Shown here: positions 23,826 to 30,934 of the stretch, piece after piece
Position numbering within the stretch: the first letter of the stretch is position 1
Layout of the letters: each line of letters begins with the position of its first letter
NCBI GenBank assembly: GCA_002423495.1
Contig: DIWN01000098.1
Coordinates: 41,894-72,827, forward strand
Source: Anaerolineaceae bacterium UBA6105
Lineage (GTDB): Bacteria > Chloroflexota > Anaerolineae > Anaerolineales > Anaerolineaceae
Reading direction: 5' to 3'
Length of the DNA stretch: 30,934 nucleotides
Notes under the pieces: generated by a model
The model's database searches: none
Told to the model about the DNA's origin: nothing
The model's input: only the letters and a program-made list of their open reading frames with translations
Position numbers and translations under genes: made by a program

Positions 23826-25444
23826 TGGGGGTCCTCCTTGAGCATAAAATCCCCACCGTGCAGGATGCCGTCATGGATGGTCTGCAGCGTAACTGAGTTT
23901 TCGGGCAGCAGCGCCTGCCAGGGGAAATCTTTGAGGGTCACATACCCCGCCCAGACGCCATCCGGCTTCAGGAAGTCTTCGAAGCTGAGCGAGGAGCGGT
24001 AGAGCTGCCAGTAAAGGAAACGGCGGGCATTGTGTTTGAAGTGTGCCGGAACCTCAACGGTATCCGCGTCTAACAGGGAATCGAGCTTGGCCTGGTAAGC
24101 GGCTTTAGTTTCCGGCAACCATGCGACCTCGGAGGCGGTGAAACGCGCTTTGCCAGCCGAAAGGACCGACGCGCCGAGGATGGAGGCTTCCAGCCCGATG
24201 GTGGAATTGTAGATCAACACGAATTTTGCCATGCGGATCAAGTCGTAGGAGTTGACATATTCCTTGGGCGGGATGAAGTGCAGATTGGTGATTTTCCTCA
24301 CGCCGCGTGCTTTTGCCCACTCTTCCACCGATTCTTCGCTGGCTTTGCCAACGCGGGCTTCGTCCGGGTGGGCGCGGATGACAAACAAAGTCTCTGGATG
24401 CGCCCTTGCGGCGGTCAGCAGGGAATCAAGCCAGGTGAACATGTCTTCAAACACTACGTTGGCATGTGGTTGGCTGGTGTCAAAGATAACGTTGGTGAAG
24501 ATTGGAACCATCTGCTGGAATTTGGCTGCTTTTTGTTGGAATTCCGGGCTGAGCTCGCTCATTTCCGGCCAGAACTTAACCCCAGCCATATGGAAATCCC
24601 CTTTAAAGCGCTTGCTCAGATAGTCATCCAGCCGTTCATTTTGAGCTTTGTCCAATTGGAAATCCGCAGGAATGTCAAGATCGTAAGCGGTGGCATCGCC
24701 TTCGGTGAAGTAGGCGCTGAAGGGACGCAGTCCAACTTCGTGGCTGATGACGCGGATACCGTGCTTGCGCGCCACCCAGCGGGCGATTGCTTCGGGGTAC
24801 TGCATACCATTGAAGACCACCACTGTCTGCGGCTGTGTCTCCAAAACCAGCGTTTCAAATTGCAGCGCCAGTGAGTACGCTGAGCGGATGTATTTCTTGA
24901 ATAAAGAGCGCGTCAGTTCGTCGTCAATTAAGTGATGCCGGCGCAAAATCCAGCGCATGGAGGGCAGGGCAAGCTTGCCAAGAGGCAAATCGGCGTAAGT
25001 GAAACGGCTTAGCTGATCGAGCCCAAGCGGCTCAAGCAAGCCCTGTGGCAGTGCTTCGGCATCAAACCCGAAAGAGACCACCTCTGACTGCCCAAAAAGC
25101 GCTTCGGATTGCCGCATGCATGCTTTGCAGGGAGGATGGTGGTGCATGGCGTTGCGTTTGGTGCCGAAAACGCAGGGGGCCAAGCCTTTTTGGCAGACAA
25201 AATGAATCACGCGCACACCTTTTAGTTCAAGCGACCAGGCACTCAGGGCGGCAAAAGCCGCGTTCAGGCTGGTGCCGCTCAAACGGGTGGAGACGTCAAA
25301 GAAAATCACAGGCGCCGCGGTTCTTTCGGGGGCTGCTTCAGCGACCCGGCTTGAAAGGTTCACAAAACGACGATCGTTGGCACGATGTGCCGCTTCAAGC
25401 TTCAGACGCCGACTCGCGCGCTCAATAAACTCTGGGGTTTTCAT
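23822..25444 (-). CDS. KpsS-like capsule polysaccharide protein (GT-B-type)
   Basis: A 540-aa protein resembling the capsule biosynthesis/export family (KpsS/LipB-like). The second half carries VIRAHPDEAR (355-364) and YNSTIGLEASILGA (412-425), the donor-binding part of this group that in KpsS handles CMP-Kdo. The N-terminal half is less conserved and contains a cysteine cluster, Cys84, Cys91, Cys106 and Cys109, with HHHPPCKAC at 101-109. No signal peptide or membrane helix is seen, so it should act at the inner face of the membrane. It begins 1 nt after the neuB-like stop without a ribosome site, so translational coupling is likely. A transferase using one of the locus CMP-sugars is a reasonable guess. 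Confidence 0.72.
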   Translation of the reverse strand: MKTPEFIERASRRLKLEAAHRANDRRFVNLSSRVAEAAPERTAAPVIFFDVSTRLSGTSLNAAFAALSAWSLELKGVRVIHFVCQKGLAPCVFGTKRNAMHHHPPCKACMRQSEALFGQSEVVSFGFDAEALPQGLLEPLGLDQLSRFTYADLPLGKLALPSMRWILRRHHLIDDELTRSLFKKYIRSAYSLALQFETLVLETQPQTVVVFNGMQYPEAIARWVARKHGIRVISHEVGLRPFSAYFTEGDATAYDLDIPADFQLDKAQNERLDDYLSKRFKGDFHMAGVKFWPEMSELSPEFQQKAAKFQQMVPIFTNVIFDTSQPHANVVFEDMFTWLDSLLTAARAHPETLFVIRAHPDEARVGKASEESVEEWAKARGVRKITNLHFIPPKEYVNSYDLIRMAKFVLIYNSTIGLEASILGASVLSAGKARFTASEVAWLPETKAAYQAKLDSLLDADTVEVPAHFKHNARRFLYWQLYRSSLSFEDFLKPDGVWAGYVTLKDFPWQALLPENSVTLQTIHDGILHGGDFMLKEDPQ

Positions 25445-25445
25445 C

Positions 25446-26324
25446 TTACTGGCTAAACCGCCTTAATTTGCTCAAAGAAGACAATTCGCTGTCGTACACG
25501 CGCTTGACGCCATCGCCCAGCGAACGCTCTGTGACGCGGATGTACTTCACCAGGCTGGCAAGCCCCTGCGGCTCCACCGAGGCGCTCTGATCCGAGCCCC
25601 ACATGGCGCGGTCAAGCGTGATGTGGCGCTCCACCAGGCAGGCTCCCAGTGCCACAGCCACCGCTGAAGGCACCAAGCCCACTTCATGCCCGGAATATCC
25701 GATCGGGCACAGGCTGGTCATGTCGCGCAGGGTTTGGATCATGCGCAGGTTGAGCTCCTCTGGCGGGCAGGGATAGCTGCTGGTGGTATGGCAGAGGATC
25801 AGATTTTCTTCGCCAATCAGATCCAGGGCAATCTTGATCTCATCGAGAGTGGACATTCCGGTTGAGACGATCAGCGGTTTGCCCGTGGCACGATAAGCGC
25901 GCAAGAGTTCCAGATCCGTCAACAGGGCGGAAGGGAGTTTGTGAGCTGGTGGATTGAAACGCTCGATGAACTCCAGCGAAGGGATATCCCAGGAGGAGGC
26001 AAACCAATCGATGCCGATTTCCTTGGCATATCGATCGATTTCTGTGTAAGCTTCCTCGTCAAATTCCACTTTGTAGCGATAATCGAGGTAAGTGATGTAA
26101 CCCCAGGGGGTATCGCGCATCTGGCTCTGCTGATGTTCCGGAACACAGAGTTCGGGCGTGCGTTTCTGGAATTTGACCGCGTCCGCGCCAGACTTTTTGG
26201 CAACCTCCATCAGTTTTTTCGCGACGTCAATGTCGCCGTTGTGGTTGATACCAATTTCGCCAATAATATAAGCGGGATGTTCGTCACCGACCTTGCGCTT
26301 GCCAATACTCACTTCACGATTCAT
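25446..26324 (-). CDS. neuB: NeuB-family nonulosonic acid synthase without SAF domain
   Basis: This TIM-barrel enzyme condenses phosphoenolpyruvate with a six-carbon sugar to form a nine-carbon 2-keto acid. Landmarks are GEIGINHNGD near residue 21, VKFQKR, STGMST, CHTTSSYPCPPEELNLRM, GYSGHEVG and VERHITLDRAMWGSDQSASVEP. At 292 aa it stops right after KRVYDSELSSLSKLRRFSQ, where usual NeuB proteins continue into a C-terminal SAF (antifreeze-like) domain of about 60 residues that closes the partner's active site. The start at 26324 has AGGAG 5 nt upstream and overlaps the cytidylyltransferase gene end by 11 bp. Sugar specificity (ManNAc, mannose, their 6-phosphates or others) cannot be read. Confidence 0.88.
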   Translation of the reverse strand: MNREVSIGKRKVGDEHPAYIIGEIGINHNGDIDVAKKLMEVAKKSGADAVKFQKRTPELCVPEHQQSQMRDTPWGYITYLDYRYKVEFDEEAYTEIDRYAKEIGIDWFASSWDIPSLEFIERFNPPAHKLPSALLTDLELLRAYRATGKPLIVSTGMSTLDEIKIALDLIGEENLILCHTTSSYPCPPEELNLRMIQTLRDMTSLCPIGYSGHEVGLVPSAVAVALGACLVERHITLDRAMWGSDQSASVEPQGLASLVKYIRVTERSLGDGVKRVYDSELSSLSKLRRFSQ

Positions 26325-27549
26325 TTTCGCTCCTAAGGATAATTTCAATCAATTCACGGATAGCGCCGTGACCGCCGGGTTTGCTCAACACCAGGTCTGC
26401 ACGCCGGATCACTTCGGAATGCGCGTCCTGGGGACAGGCAAAGTACCCCACGTAAGGCAATACAGGCAGGTCGTTCAGGTCATTGCCAATGTAAATCACT
26501 TCTGCCTGGGTCACACTGCGTTCTTTAATCAGCTGCTGGATAGCTTGAGCTTTGTCTTGCACGCCCTGGTAGACCTCAAGTTTCAGTTTGCGTGCCCTGG
26601 CGCTGACCACCGGGTTTTCTTCCCGCGAGAGGATCATGGCGTGCACTTTGCCTTGCTGGCGCAGCATATCCAGGCCAAAGCCGTCTGAGCGGCTGCAAAT
26701 CACGCTTTCGCGACCGTCCTGGTCTGTGATGACGGTATCGTCTGTGAAGACGCCGTCAAAATCCATTACCAGCAATTTAGGTTGTGTCGGGAACGACCGC
26801 CGATTTTTTAACGGATCCACAGGATGAAGCTCGGGGTTCTGCATCAGCTGGGCGTAGCGCGCCATATCAGCCGGGGTGTCGATGTCGACCGTGTAGCGGG
26901 GGTCAATCAGCACCGGCAAAATGACATCGCCAGTCAGCGAGCCTTTTTCAAGGATGGTGCTGGTGCGGATCACATCCACATGGCCGGTTTGCCAGTAAGT
27001 CTTCGGCAGTTCCTGGCGTGGAGCGTTATAGGGCTCCTGCATGCCCGGCAGGCTCAAAAGAGGCCGTAATTGGTGCGAATCAGGCGCGATCTGCCACATC
27101 TTGAAGGGATTTTGCCCGCTGGGAACCACGCCGCGCACGCAATCCGCCTGCGGATTGGTGAGCATCAGCTCGATGGCTTCATCGATCAAACCGACCGGGC
27201 GTACAGGCGAGGTTGGACGCAATTGCACCACGAAGTCAGGGTGATAAGCCTCATGCTCAGCCAACCAAGTTAGTGCCTGTTGGAAAACGGGCAGATCGGT
27301 GGTGTCATCCTGGGCAAACTCTGCAGGCCGCAAAAAAGGCGTTTCGGCCCCCCACTCGCTGGCAACTGCGGCGATTTCTTCATCATCGGTCGAGACGATC
27401 ACACGCGTTACATGCTGCGACTGCAGCCCTGCGGCGATGCTGTAAGCAAGCAGCGGGGCGCCGGCAAAATCGCGGATGTTTTTACGCGGAATGCCCTTTG
27501 AACCGCCCCTTGCGGGGATCAATGCCAGCACTTCGGGTTTTTCTACCAT
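26314..27549 (-). CDS. neuA: Cytidylyltransferase fused to KdsC-like HAD phosphatase
   Basis: A 411-aa two-domain protein. Residues 1-240 are a CMP-sialic acid synthetase-type domain with PARGGSKGIPRKN (12-24), VVQLRPTSPVR (108-118), WQTGHVDVIR (186-195) and the metal-binding DIDTPAD (222-228). Residues 258-411 are a HAD phosphatase of the KdsC type, with MDFDGVFTDD (nucleophile Asp263, acid/base Asp265) and GNDLNDLPVL (355-364). The same fusion order is known in animal CMAS and some bacteria. It fits a route where NeuB makes a phosphorylated acid that the HAD domain dephosphorylates before activation. GGAGGG 8 nt upstream fixes ATG 27549, overlapping the SDR stop by 7 bp. Confidence 0.9.
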   Translation of the reverse strand: MVEKPEVLALIPARGGSKGIPRKNIRDFAGAPLLAYSIAAGLQSQHVTRVIVSTDDEEIAAVASEWGAETPFLRPAEFAQDDTTDLPVFQQALTWLAEHEAYHPDFVVQLRPTSPVRPVGLIDEAIELMLTNPQADCVRGVVPSGQNPFKMWQIAPDSHQLRPLLSLPGMQEPYNAPRQELPKTYWQTGHVDVIRTSTILEKGSLTGDVILPVLIDPRYTVDIDTPADMARYAQLMQNPELHPVDPLKNRRSFPTQPKLLVMDFDGVFTDDTVITDQDGRESVICSRSDGFGLDMLRQQGKVHAMILSREENPVVSARARKLKLEVYQGVQDKAQAIQQLIKERSVTQAEVIYIGNDLNDLPVLPYVGYFACPQDAHSEVIRRADLVLSKPGGHGAIRELIEIILRSENES

Positions 27550-28367
27550 GCCGTCCACCCTCCATCAACCACCAGGTTGCTGCCGGTCATGTAGCTGCTG
27601 GCATCCGAGCACAGGAAGAGCATGGCGGCGCTCATTTCATCGATATTTGCCATGCGCCCTAAAATGGTGCGGGCGGAATATTGGGCTGTGAAAACTTCGT
27701 CGTGCCCGTTGAAAACCCCACCAGGGGTCAGGGCGTTGACGCGGATGTTTTTACCGGCATAATACGCTGCCAGGTAGCGCGTGAAGCCCAAGACGCCGGC
27801 TTTGGTGACGGAGTAGTACACGGGCTTGTAAGAACGGCTGCCATCCGGGCGTTCGTAGAGGCGCTGATCCGGACCAGCCAGACCATAGGTGGAGCAAATA
27901 TTGATGATCACGCCCTTGCCTGCGGCGAGCATGGGCTGCACGGCAGCCTGCGAGGCGAGAAACATGCCCGTCAGGTTGACATCCAGCGCCTGGCGCCAGG
28001 AGTCGAGAGAATAGCTTTCAAAGGCATTGGCGCCTTGCGCGCCAGCATTGGCAGGGTCAAACTTGGGGTCGAGAGCGGCGCTGTTGACCAGAATATCAAG
28101 ACTGTCAAAGATCTCCTGGGCAGCTTGTACCATTCCCCGGGTGGATTTTGGGTTGGTAACGTCTACGGCAATGCCTTCAGCCCGCAAGCCTTGCTCGCGC
28201 AAGGTGAGGGCGTGGGCTTCAGCAGCGGTTTGTGCCAGGTCTGCCACCAGAACGTTTGCGCCAGCCTGGGCAAGGGCCAGCGAAAACTGCCGCCCCAATA
28301 GACCAGCTCCGCCGGTGACGACCGCCGTGCTGCCGTGGAGATCAAATTTTTCAAGGATATTGCTCAT
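27543..28367 (-). CDS. SDR oxidoreductase of the nonulosonic acid locus (PtmA-like context)
   Basis: A 274-aa short-chain dehydrogenase with VTGGAGLLG (17-25), VNSAALDP in place of the usual NNAG, STYGLAG with the active-site Ser region, and YYSVTKAG (catalytic Tyr and Lys). It ends in VVDGGWTAW. A long insertion around residues 160-180 (RLYERPDGSRSYKP) before the catalytic Tyr is characteristic of SDRs found next to cytidylyltransferases in flagellin- or surface-glycan loci. It probably acts on a sugar precursor. GAGGA precedes ATG. Exact reaction unknown. Confidence 0.88.
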   Translation of the reverse strand: MSNILEKFDLHGSTAVVTGGAGLLGRQFSLALAQAGANVLVADLAQTAAEAHALTLREQGLRAEGIAVDVTNPKSTRGMVQAAQEIFDSLDILVNSAALDPKFDPANAGAQGANAFESYSLDSWRQALDVNLTGMFLASQAAVQPMLAAGKGVIINICSTYGLAGPDQRLYERPDGSRSYKPVYYSVTKAGVLGFTRYLAAYYAGKNIRVNALTPGGVFNGHDEVFTAQYSARTILGRMANIDEMSAAMLFLCSDASSYMTGSNLVVDGGWTAW

Positions 28368-28401
28368 AGTTTCCTCATGTTAATACGTTTGAATTCTACC
28401 A

Positions 28402-29394
28402 TCAGGCAAGCCTGACCATGCAGCCGCCTTGATCCGCGGACTCTTTGATCGCCAGAACAAGCTCCTGGACGCGGATGCCGTCCGCGAGCGTGCAGTGCGG
28501 CAGCATTTCACCTTGGCACAGGCGCACAAAGGTTGCCATTTCGTCAAGGAACATCTGGTTGCGTTCGAAACCTTCTGAGGGCACCAACAAGTCGGCTGTG
28601 CCGCTCTGCGCGTGGAAGACCTGGGCTTCGCCAGTGGCGTTATCCCAGTAGATCCGACCACCCTCGCAGGTGATCTCGAGCGTATGGGAGGGCGGGCGCT
28701 GATAGTAATCCAAATGCAGGCTGGCTGCCTCTCCAGCAGCAAAGCGAATCAGGATGTCAGCATGATCTTCCACGTCCAGCTCAAGATCACTCAAATTGCC
28801 CGTCCAGGCGCTGACGCTTTCAACTTCTCCCAGCAGCCAGCGCAGATAGTCCAAAGGGTGCGAAAGCGTGTTCACCACGCCCCCGCCAAGCTCGGCGCGA
28901 GCGGCGTAAGAGCGGCGGTAGTCCTCCCAGGGATGCCAGTCCGGCAGGTATTCGCCCCAGTGGGCGCGGGCAGAGAGGGGTTTGCCAAGCTGGCCGCTCT
29001 CGAGCAGGGTCTTAACCTGGTTTAGCACCGGATGAAAACGAAAATGGAAGCCCACCATGGCTGGCTTGTCGCTCAGTTTGAGTGCTGATTGCAGTTCGCC
29101 AAGTCCGGCGAGACTGTCCGATATCGGCTTTTCAATCAGCAGCGCCGCGCCAGATTTAGCGGCATCAATTGCCACTTTCAAATGCAGCGCGGTAGGGTTG
29201 GCGACGATGACACCGTCAGGTTTTTCAGCAAGCGCCAGGCTTAGCTCTGTAAAAGTCGGGTAACCGCTAAGCTCCGCGTCCGGAAGAGTGGCTTTGTGAG
29301 TGCGATAGAGGAGGATGTCTTCCTGCCCAAGCGCGCGTAAATTGCGCAAGTGGCGCCTGCCGATGGAACCTAAGCCTGCAATCAAGAATTTCAT
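28402..29394 (-). CDS. Gfo/Idh/MocA-family oxidoreductase
   Basis: A 330-aa NAD(P)-dependent sugar oxidoreductase. The Rossmann motif GLGSIGRRHLRNL (7-19) and the conserved EKP (88-90, catalytic Lys) mark the N-terminal domain. GGGVVNTLSHPLDYLRWL in the C-terminal beta-sheet domain holds the substrate-binding His and Asp. Such enzymes oxidise or epimerise nucleotide sugars or free sugars in glycan pathways. GGAG lies 6 nt before ATG. It sits 34 nt upstream of the SDR gene, and the pair may act in sequence on the six-carbon precursor of the NeuB-like enzyme; this is inference. Confidence 0.88.
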   Translation of the reverse strand: MKFLIAGLGSIGRRHLRNLRALGQEDILLYRTHKATLPDAELSGYPTFTELSLALAEKPDGVIVANPTALHLKVAIDAAKSGAALLIEKPISDSLAGLGELQSALKLSDKPAMVGFHFRFHPVLNQVKTLLESGQLGKPLSARAHWGEYLPDWHPWEDYRRSYAARAELGGGVVNTLSHPLDYLRWLLGEVESVSAWTGNLSDLELDVEDHADILIRFAAGEAASLHLDYYQRPPSHTLEITCEGGRIYWDNATGEAQVFHAQSGTADLLVPSEGFERNQMFLDEMATFVRLCQGEMLPHCTLADGIRVQELVLAIKESADQGGCMVRLA

Positions 29395-29420
29395 CTATAT
29401 CTCCATAGCCCGGTAAGAAG

Positions 29421-30386
29421 CTATTCTTCTCTCCAGTAGATTTTGAAGATCCAATCGTAAAGCCGCATCAGCGGCCACTTGATGATTCGAAGATTCTTTA
29501 TCTGGAAGCCGCTTTTCTTCTCTGGTACTTTGATAGCAGCTTTTGGAGTTTCTTGCCTGACCCAGTCTGGGACCTGGTTGCTCATATTCTGCATGTAAGG
29601 ATCGGCGGTCATCAGCCGCAGATAGCCGGCATCGTTGACCTTTCCGTCCAGGCGCTGAACCTGCCCCATGGGACGGTCCATATCAAAAGGCAGGAACTGC
29701 TGCAAAACGCGCTTGTATGCCAGGAACTGATAATGGATGGCACCCAGGTAGGCAGGCACATCCTTGTAAGTCAGGGTGGCATCTTCAAGCACGGCATAAC
29801 GCTGCCGGGCATCTTCTTCAGTCACGCCAAGGCTGGAGACAAAAGAATAAAGATCTTCCCATTTGAGGAATTTGCCAAACTGAATTTGTGCCTCAGGTTC
29901 ACTCTCCGCCCAGGCAACTGTGCTGGAGTTGTAAGCGTTGTCGTTGGCAATCGGGCGAGAAGTAACCATGCCCACCTTGGGGTAGGTTTCAAGCACTTTC
30001 AGAGAATTGGAAAGCCAGCCCGGGAAAAAGTAGCAGTCATTGTCCGTGTAGGCGATTACTTCCCCGGGAGCGGCAGCCAGCATGATATTCCATGCGCCGC
30101 CTTTGCCCAGGTTGGTGTCTGAAAGGATCAGGAACTGTATCTTGCCCTCTTGCTGCTTCTGGACCAGGTATTCGCGCACCTCCGGGCATGAGGCGTTGTC
30201 GAACACCAGCAGGTCGTAGGGCAAATCGCTATTCTCCCAAATGCTGCCGAGGCAAAGCTTGAGCACATCGAAGGTTTCCGCGAAGAAACCGTTCATGAAA
30301 GGGATGTAGTTCAGCACAGCAACCGTGATTCGCTTCGGTTTTGCCACTTCCTTGACTGTTTTTGCAGGATTTTGCCCAACTCGCAT
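29421..30386 (-). CDS. GT2/GT-A-type glycosyltransferase
   Basis: A 321-aa protein with a GT-A nucleotide-sugar domain: ITVAVLNYIPFMNGF, LLVFDNASCPEVREYL, SDTNLGKGGAWNIMLAAA and the DXD-type motif YTDNDCYFFPGW near residue 115. The C-terminal part is basic and hydrophobic (IIKWPLMRLYDWIFKIYW) and could rest on the membrane. No signal peptide. AGGAG precedes ATG. It is not closely like the two GT2 copies at the left of the locus. It follows 11 nt after another transferase-like gene that runs off the window. Confidence 0.85.
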   Translation of the reverse strand: MRVGQNPAKTVKEVAKPKRITVAVLNYIPFMNGFFAETFDVLKLCLGSIWENSDLPYDLLVFDNASCPEVREYLVQKQQEGKIQFLILSDTNLGKGGAWNIMLAAAPGEVIAYTDNDCYFFPGWLSNSLKVLETYPKVGMVTSRPIANDNAYNSSTVAWAESEPEAQIQFGKFLKWEDLYSFVSSLGVTEEDARQRYAVLEDATLTYKDVPAYLGAIHYQFLAYKRVLQQFLPFDMDRPMGQVQRLDGKVNDAGYLRLMTADPYMQNMSNQVPDWVRQETPKAAIKVPEKKSGFQIKNLRIIKWPLMRLYDWIFKIYWREE

Positions 30387-30397
30387 AGGTTGCTCCT

Positions 30398-30934
30398 CTA
30401 CTTCGATGCCGATTCCCGGGATGATTGCATAATTTTTTGCATCTCCCGGTTTTTCCAGAACTCTACCCAGGCTCGCTTCGGCTGAAATAAGGTGAAGAGC
30501 AGCTGGGTCAGCGCAAAATTGTTATTTTTGAGCATGGGGCGGTTCTGGAACTCGCGTAGTTTACCCTTCCTGTCGCGCGGCATGGTCTCGATTTTGCCGT
30601 GCACCAGGCGATGCGAGGCATCGTTGAGGTCAAAAATGGTACGCCTTCCGCCTGCCAGGCGGATGTTCTCACCTGTTTCCGGCAGCCGGTAGTGCGGCTT
30701 ACCGTTTGGCAGGTGACTGTAGTCGTGATTTTGGTGGATGATGTCGAGGTCGGATGTGCAGTCCACAACCGGCCAGTTTTCCTGCCGGGCTTTGAAGATC
30801 ATCCAGTTGTCCCAACCCGCGCGTCCGACAGTGAAATCCGGGATGTGCTGGAAACAGGCGCGTGGAAAGACGAAGTAGTCGCTCCCAGCCCGCTCGTGCA
30901 GTTTGCCATCCCGCCAGGTGCGCCGGCGCAAAGG
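30398..30934 (-). CDS. C-terminal part of a glycosyltransferase-like protein (runs off right edge)
   Basis: The frame is open to the last base, so the N-terminus lies outside the window; the TTG at 30931 is not a credible start. About 178 residues are visible. They contain SDYFVFPR, GRAGWDNWMIFKAR, DLDIIHQNHDYSHLP and FDLNDASHRL, a region I associate with the C-terminal half of GT-A-type proteins in Chloroflexota and cyanobacterial glycan loci. The Asp and His residues of GWDNW and HQNHDYSHL could contact sugar or metal. The gene ends 11 nt before the next transferase gene and is presumably in the same operon. Confidence 0.7.
   Translation of the reverse strand, partial: PLRRRTWRDGKLHERAGSDYFVFPRACFQHIPDFTVGRAGWDNWMIFKARQENWPVVDCTSDLDIIHQNHDYSHLPNGKPHYRLPETGENIRLAGGRRTIFDLNDASHRLVHGKIETMPRDRKGKLREFQNRPMLKNNNFALTQLLFTLFQPKRAWVEFWKNREMQKIMQSSRESASK

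Noticed and set aside
25446..27549. Kdo pathway (KdsA, KdsB, KdsC)
   Set aside because: The synthase has NeuB motifs (EIGINHNGD, CHTTSSYP, GYSGHE) rather than KdsA motifs. Only the HAD domain resembles KdsC.

Overview
This 30.9 kb window looks like a chromosomal segment of a Chloroflexota bacterium, probably Anaerolineae. That placement is an inference from gene content and protein style: lipoprotein-anchored solute-binding proteins, dense operons with ATGA overlaps, REP-like hairpins between genes, and a CMP-sugar/surface-glycan locus without any lipid A gene. No rRNA, tRNA, IS element, phage gene or CRISPR array was seen.

Left part, minus strand (274-8320): a nucleoside uptake and salvage operon. 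Transcription runs right to left through a possible small Cys-rich protein, a Bmp-family nucleoside-binding lipoprotein, a double-domain ABC ATPase, two permeases, and three different inosine/uridine-type nucleoside hydrolases in tandem. Imported nucleosides would be split into base and ribose. A hairpin after the binding-protein gene probably sets higher expression of that gene.

Middle, plus strand (8522-16185): a divergent cassette holds a formyltransferase-fold enzyme, a kynureninase, and a complete five-gene branched-chain/hydrophobic amino-acid type (HAAT) ABC transporter (livJ-H-M-G-F order), closed by a clear intrinsic terminator. The arrangement suggests import and breakdown of a kynurenine-type compound, with the formyltransferase possibly handling an N-formyl group; this is a hypothesis. 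A stand-alone EamA/DMT exporter follows (16325-17215).

Right part, minus strand (17252-30934): a surface polysaccharide locus that continues past the right edge. It encodes two glycosyltransferase-like proteins (one cut by the edge), a Gfo/Idh oxidoreductase, an SDR, a cytidylyltransferase-HAD phosphatase fusion, a NeuB-type synthase without a C-terminal SAF domain, a KpsS-like capsule protein, a second cytidylyltransferase, a 2-hydroxyacid dehydrogenase, another SDR and a DUF115 protein. Beyond repeat-filled gaps lie two closely related GT2 glycosyltransferases and an FkbM methyltransferase. Together they would make, activate (as CMP-sugar), assemble and methylate a nonulosonic-acid-like glycan.

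Two gaps (18892-19240 and 20195-20560) and the left edge (1-273) carry no convincing gene, but hold hairpin repeats. Both GT2 genes next to the gaps have a perfect TATAAT exactly 6 nt before ATG and no usable Shine-Dalgarno, which suggests leaderless transcripts.
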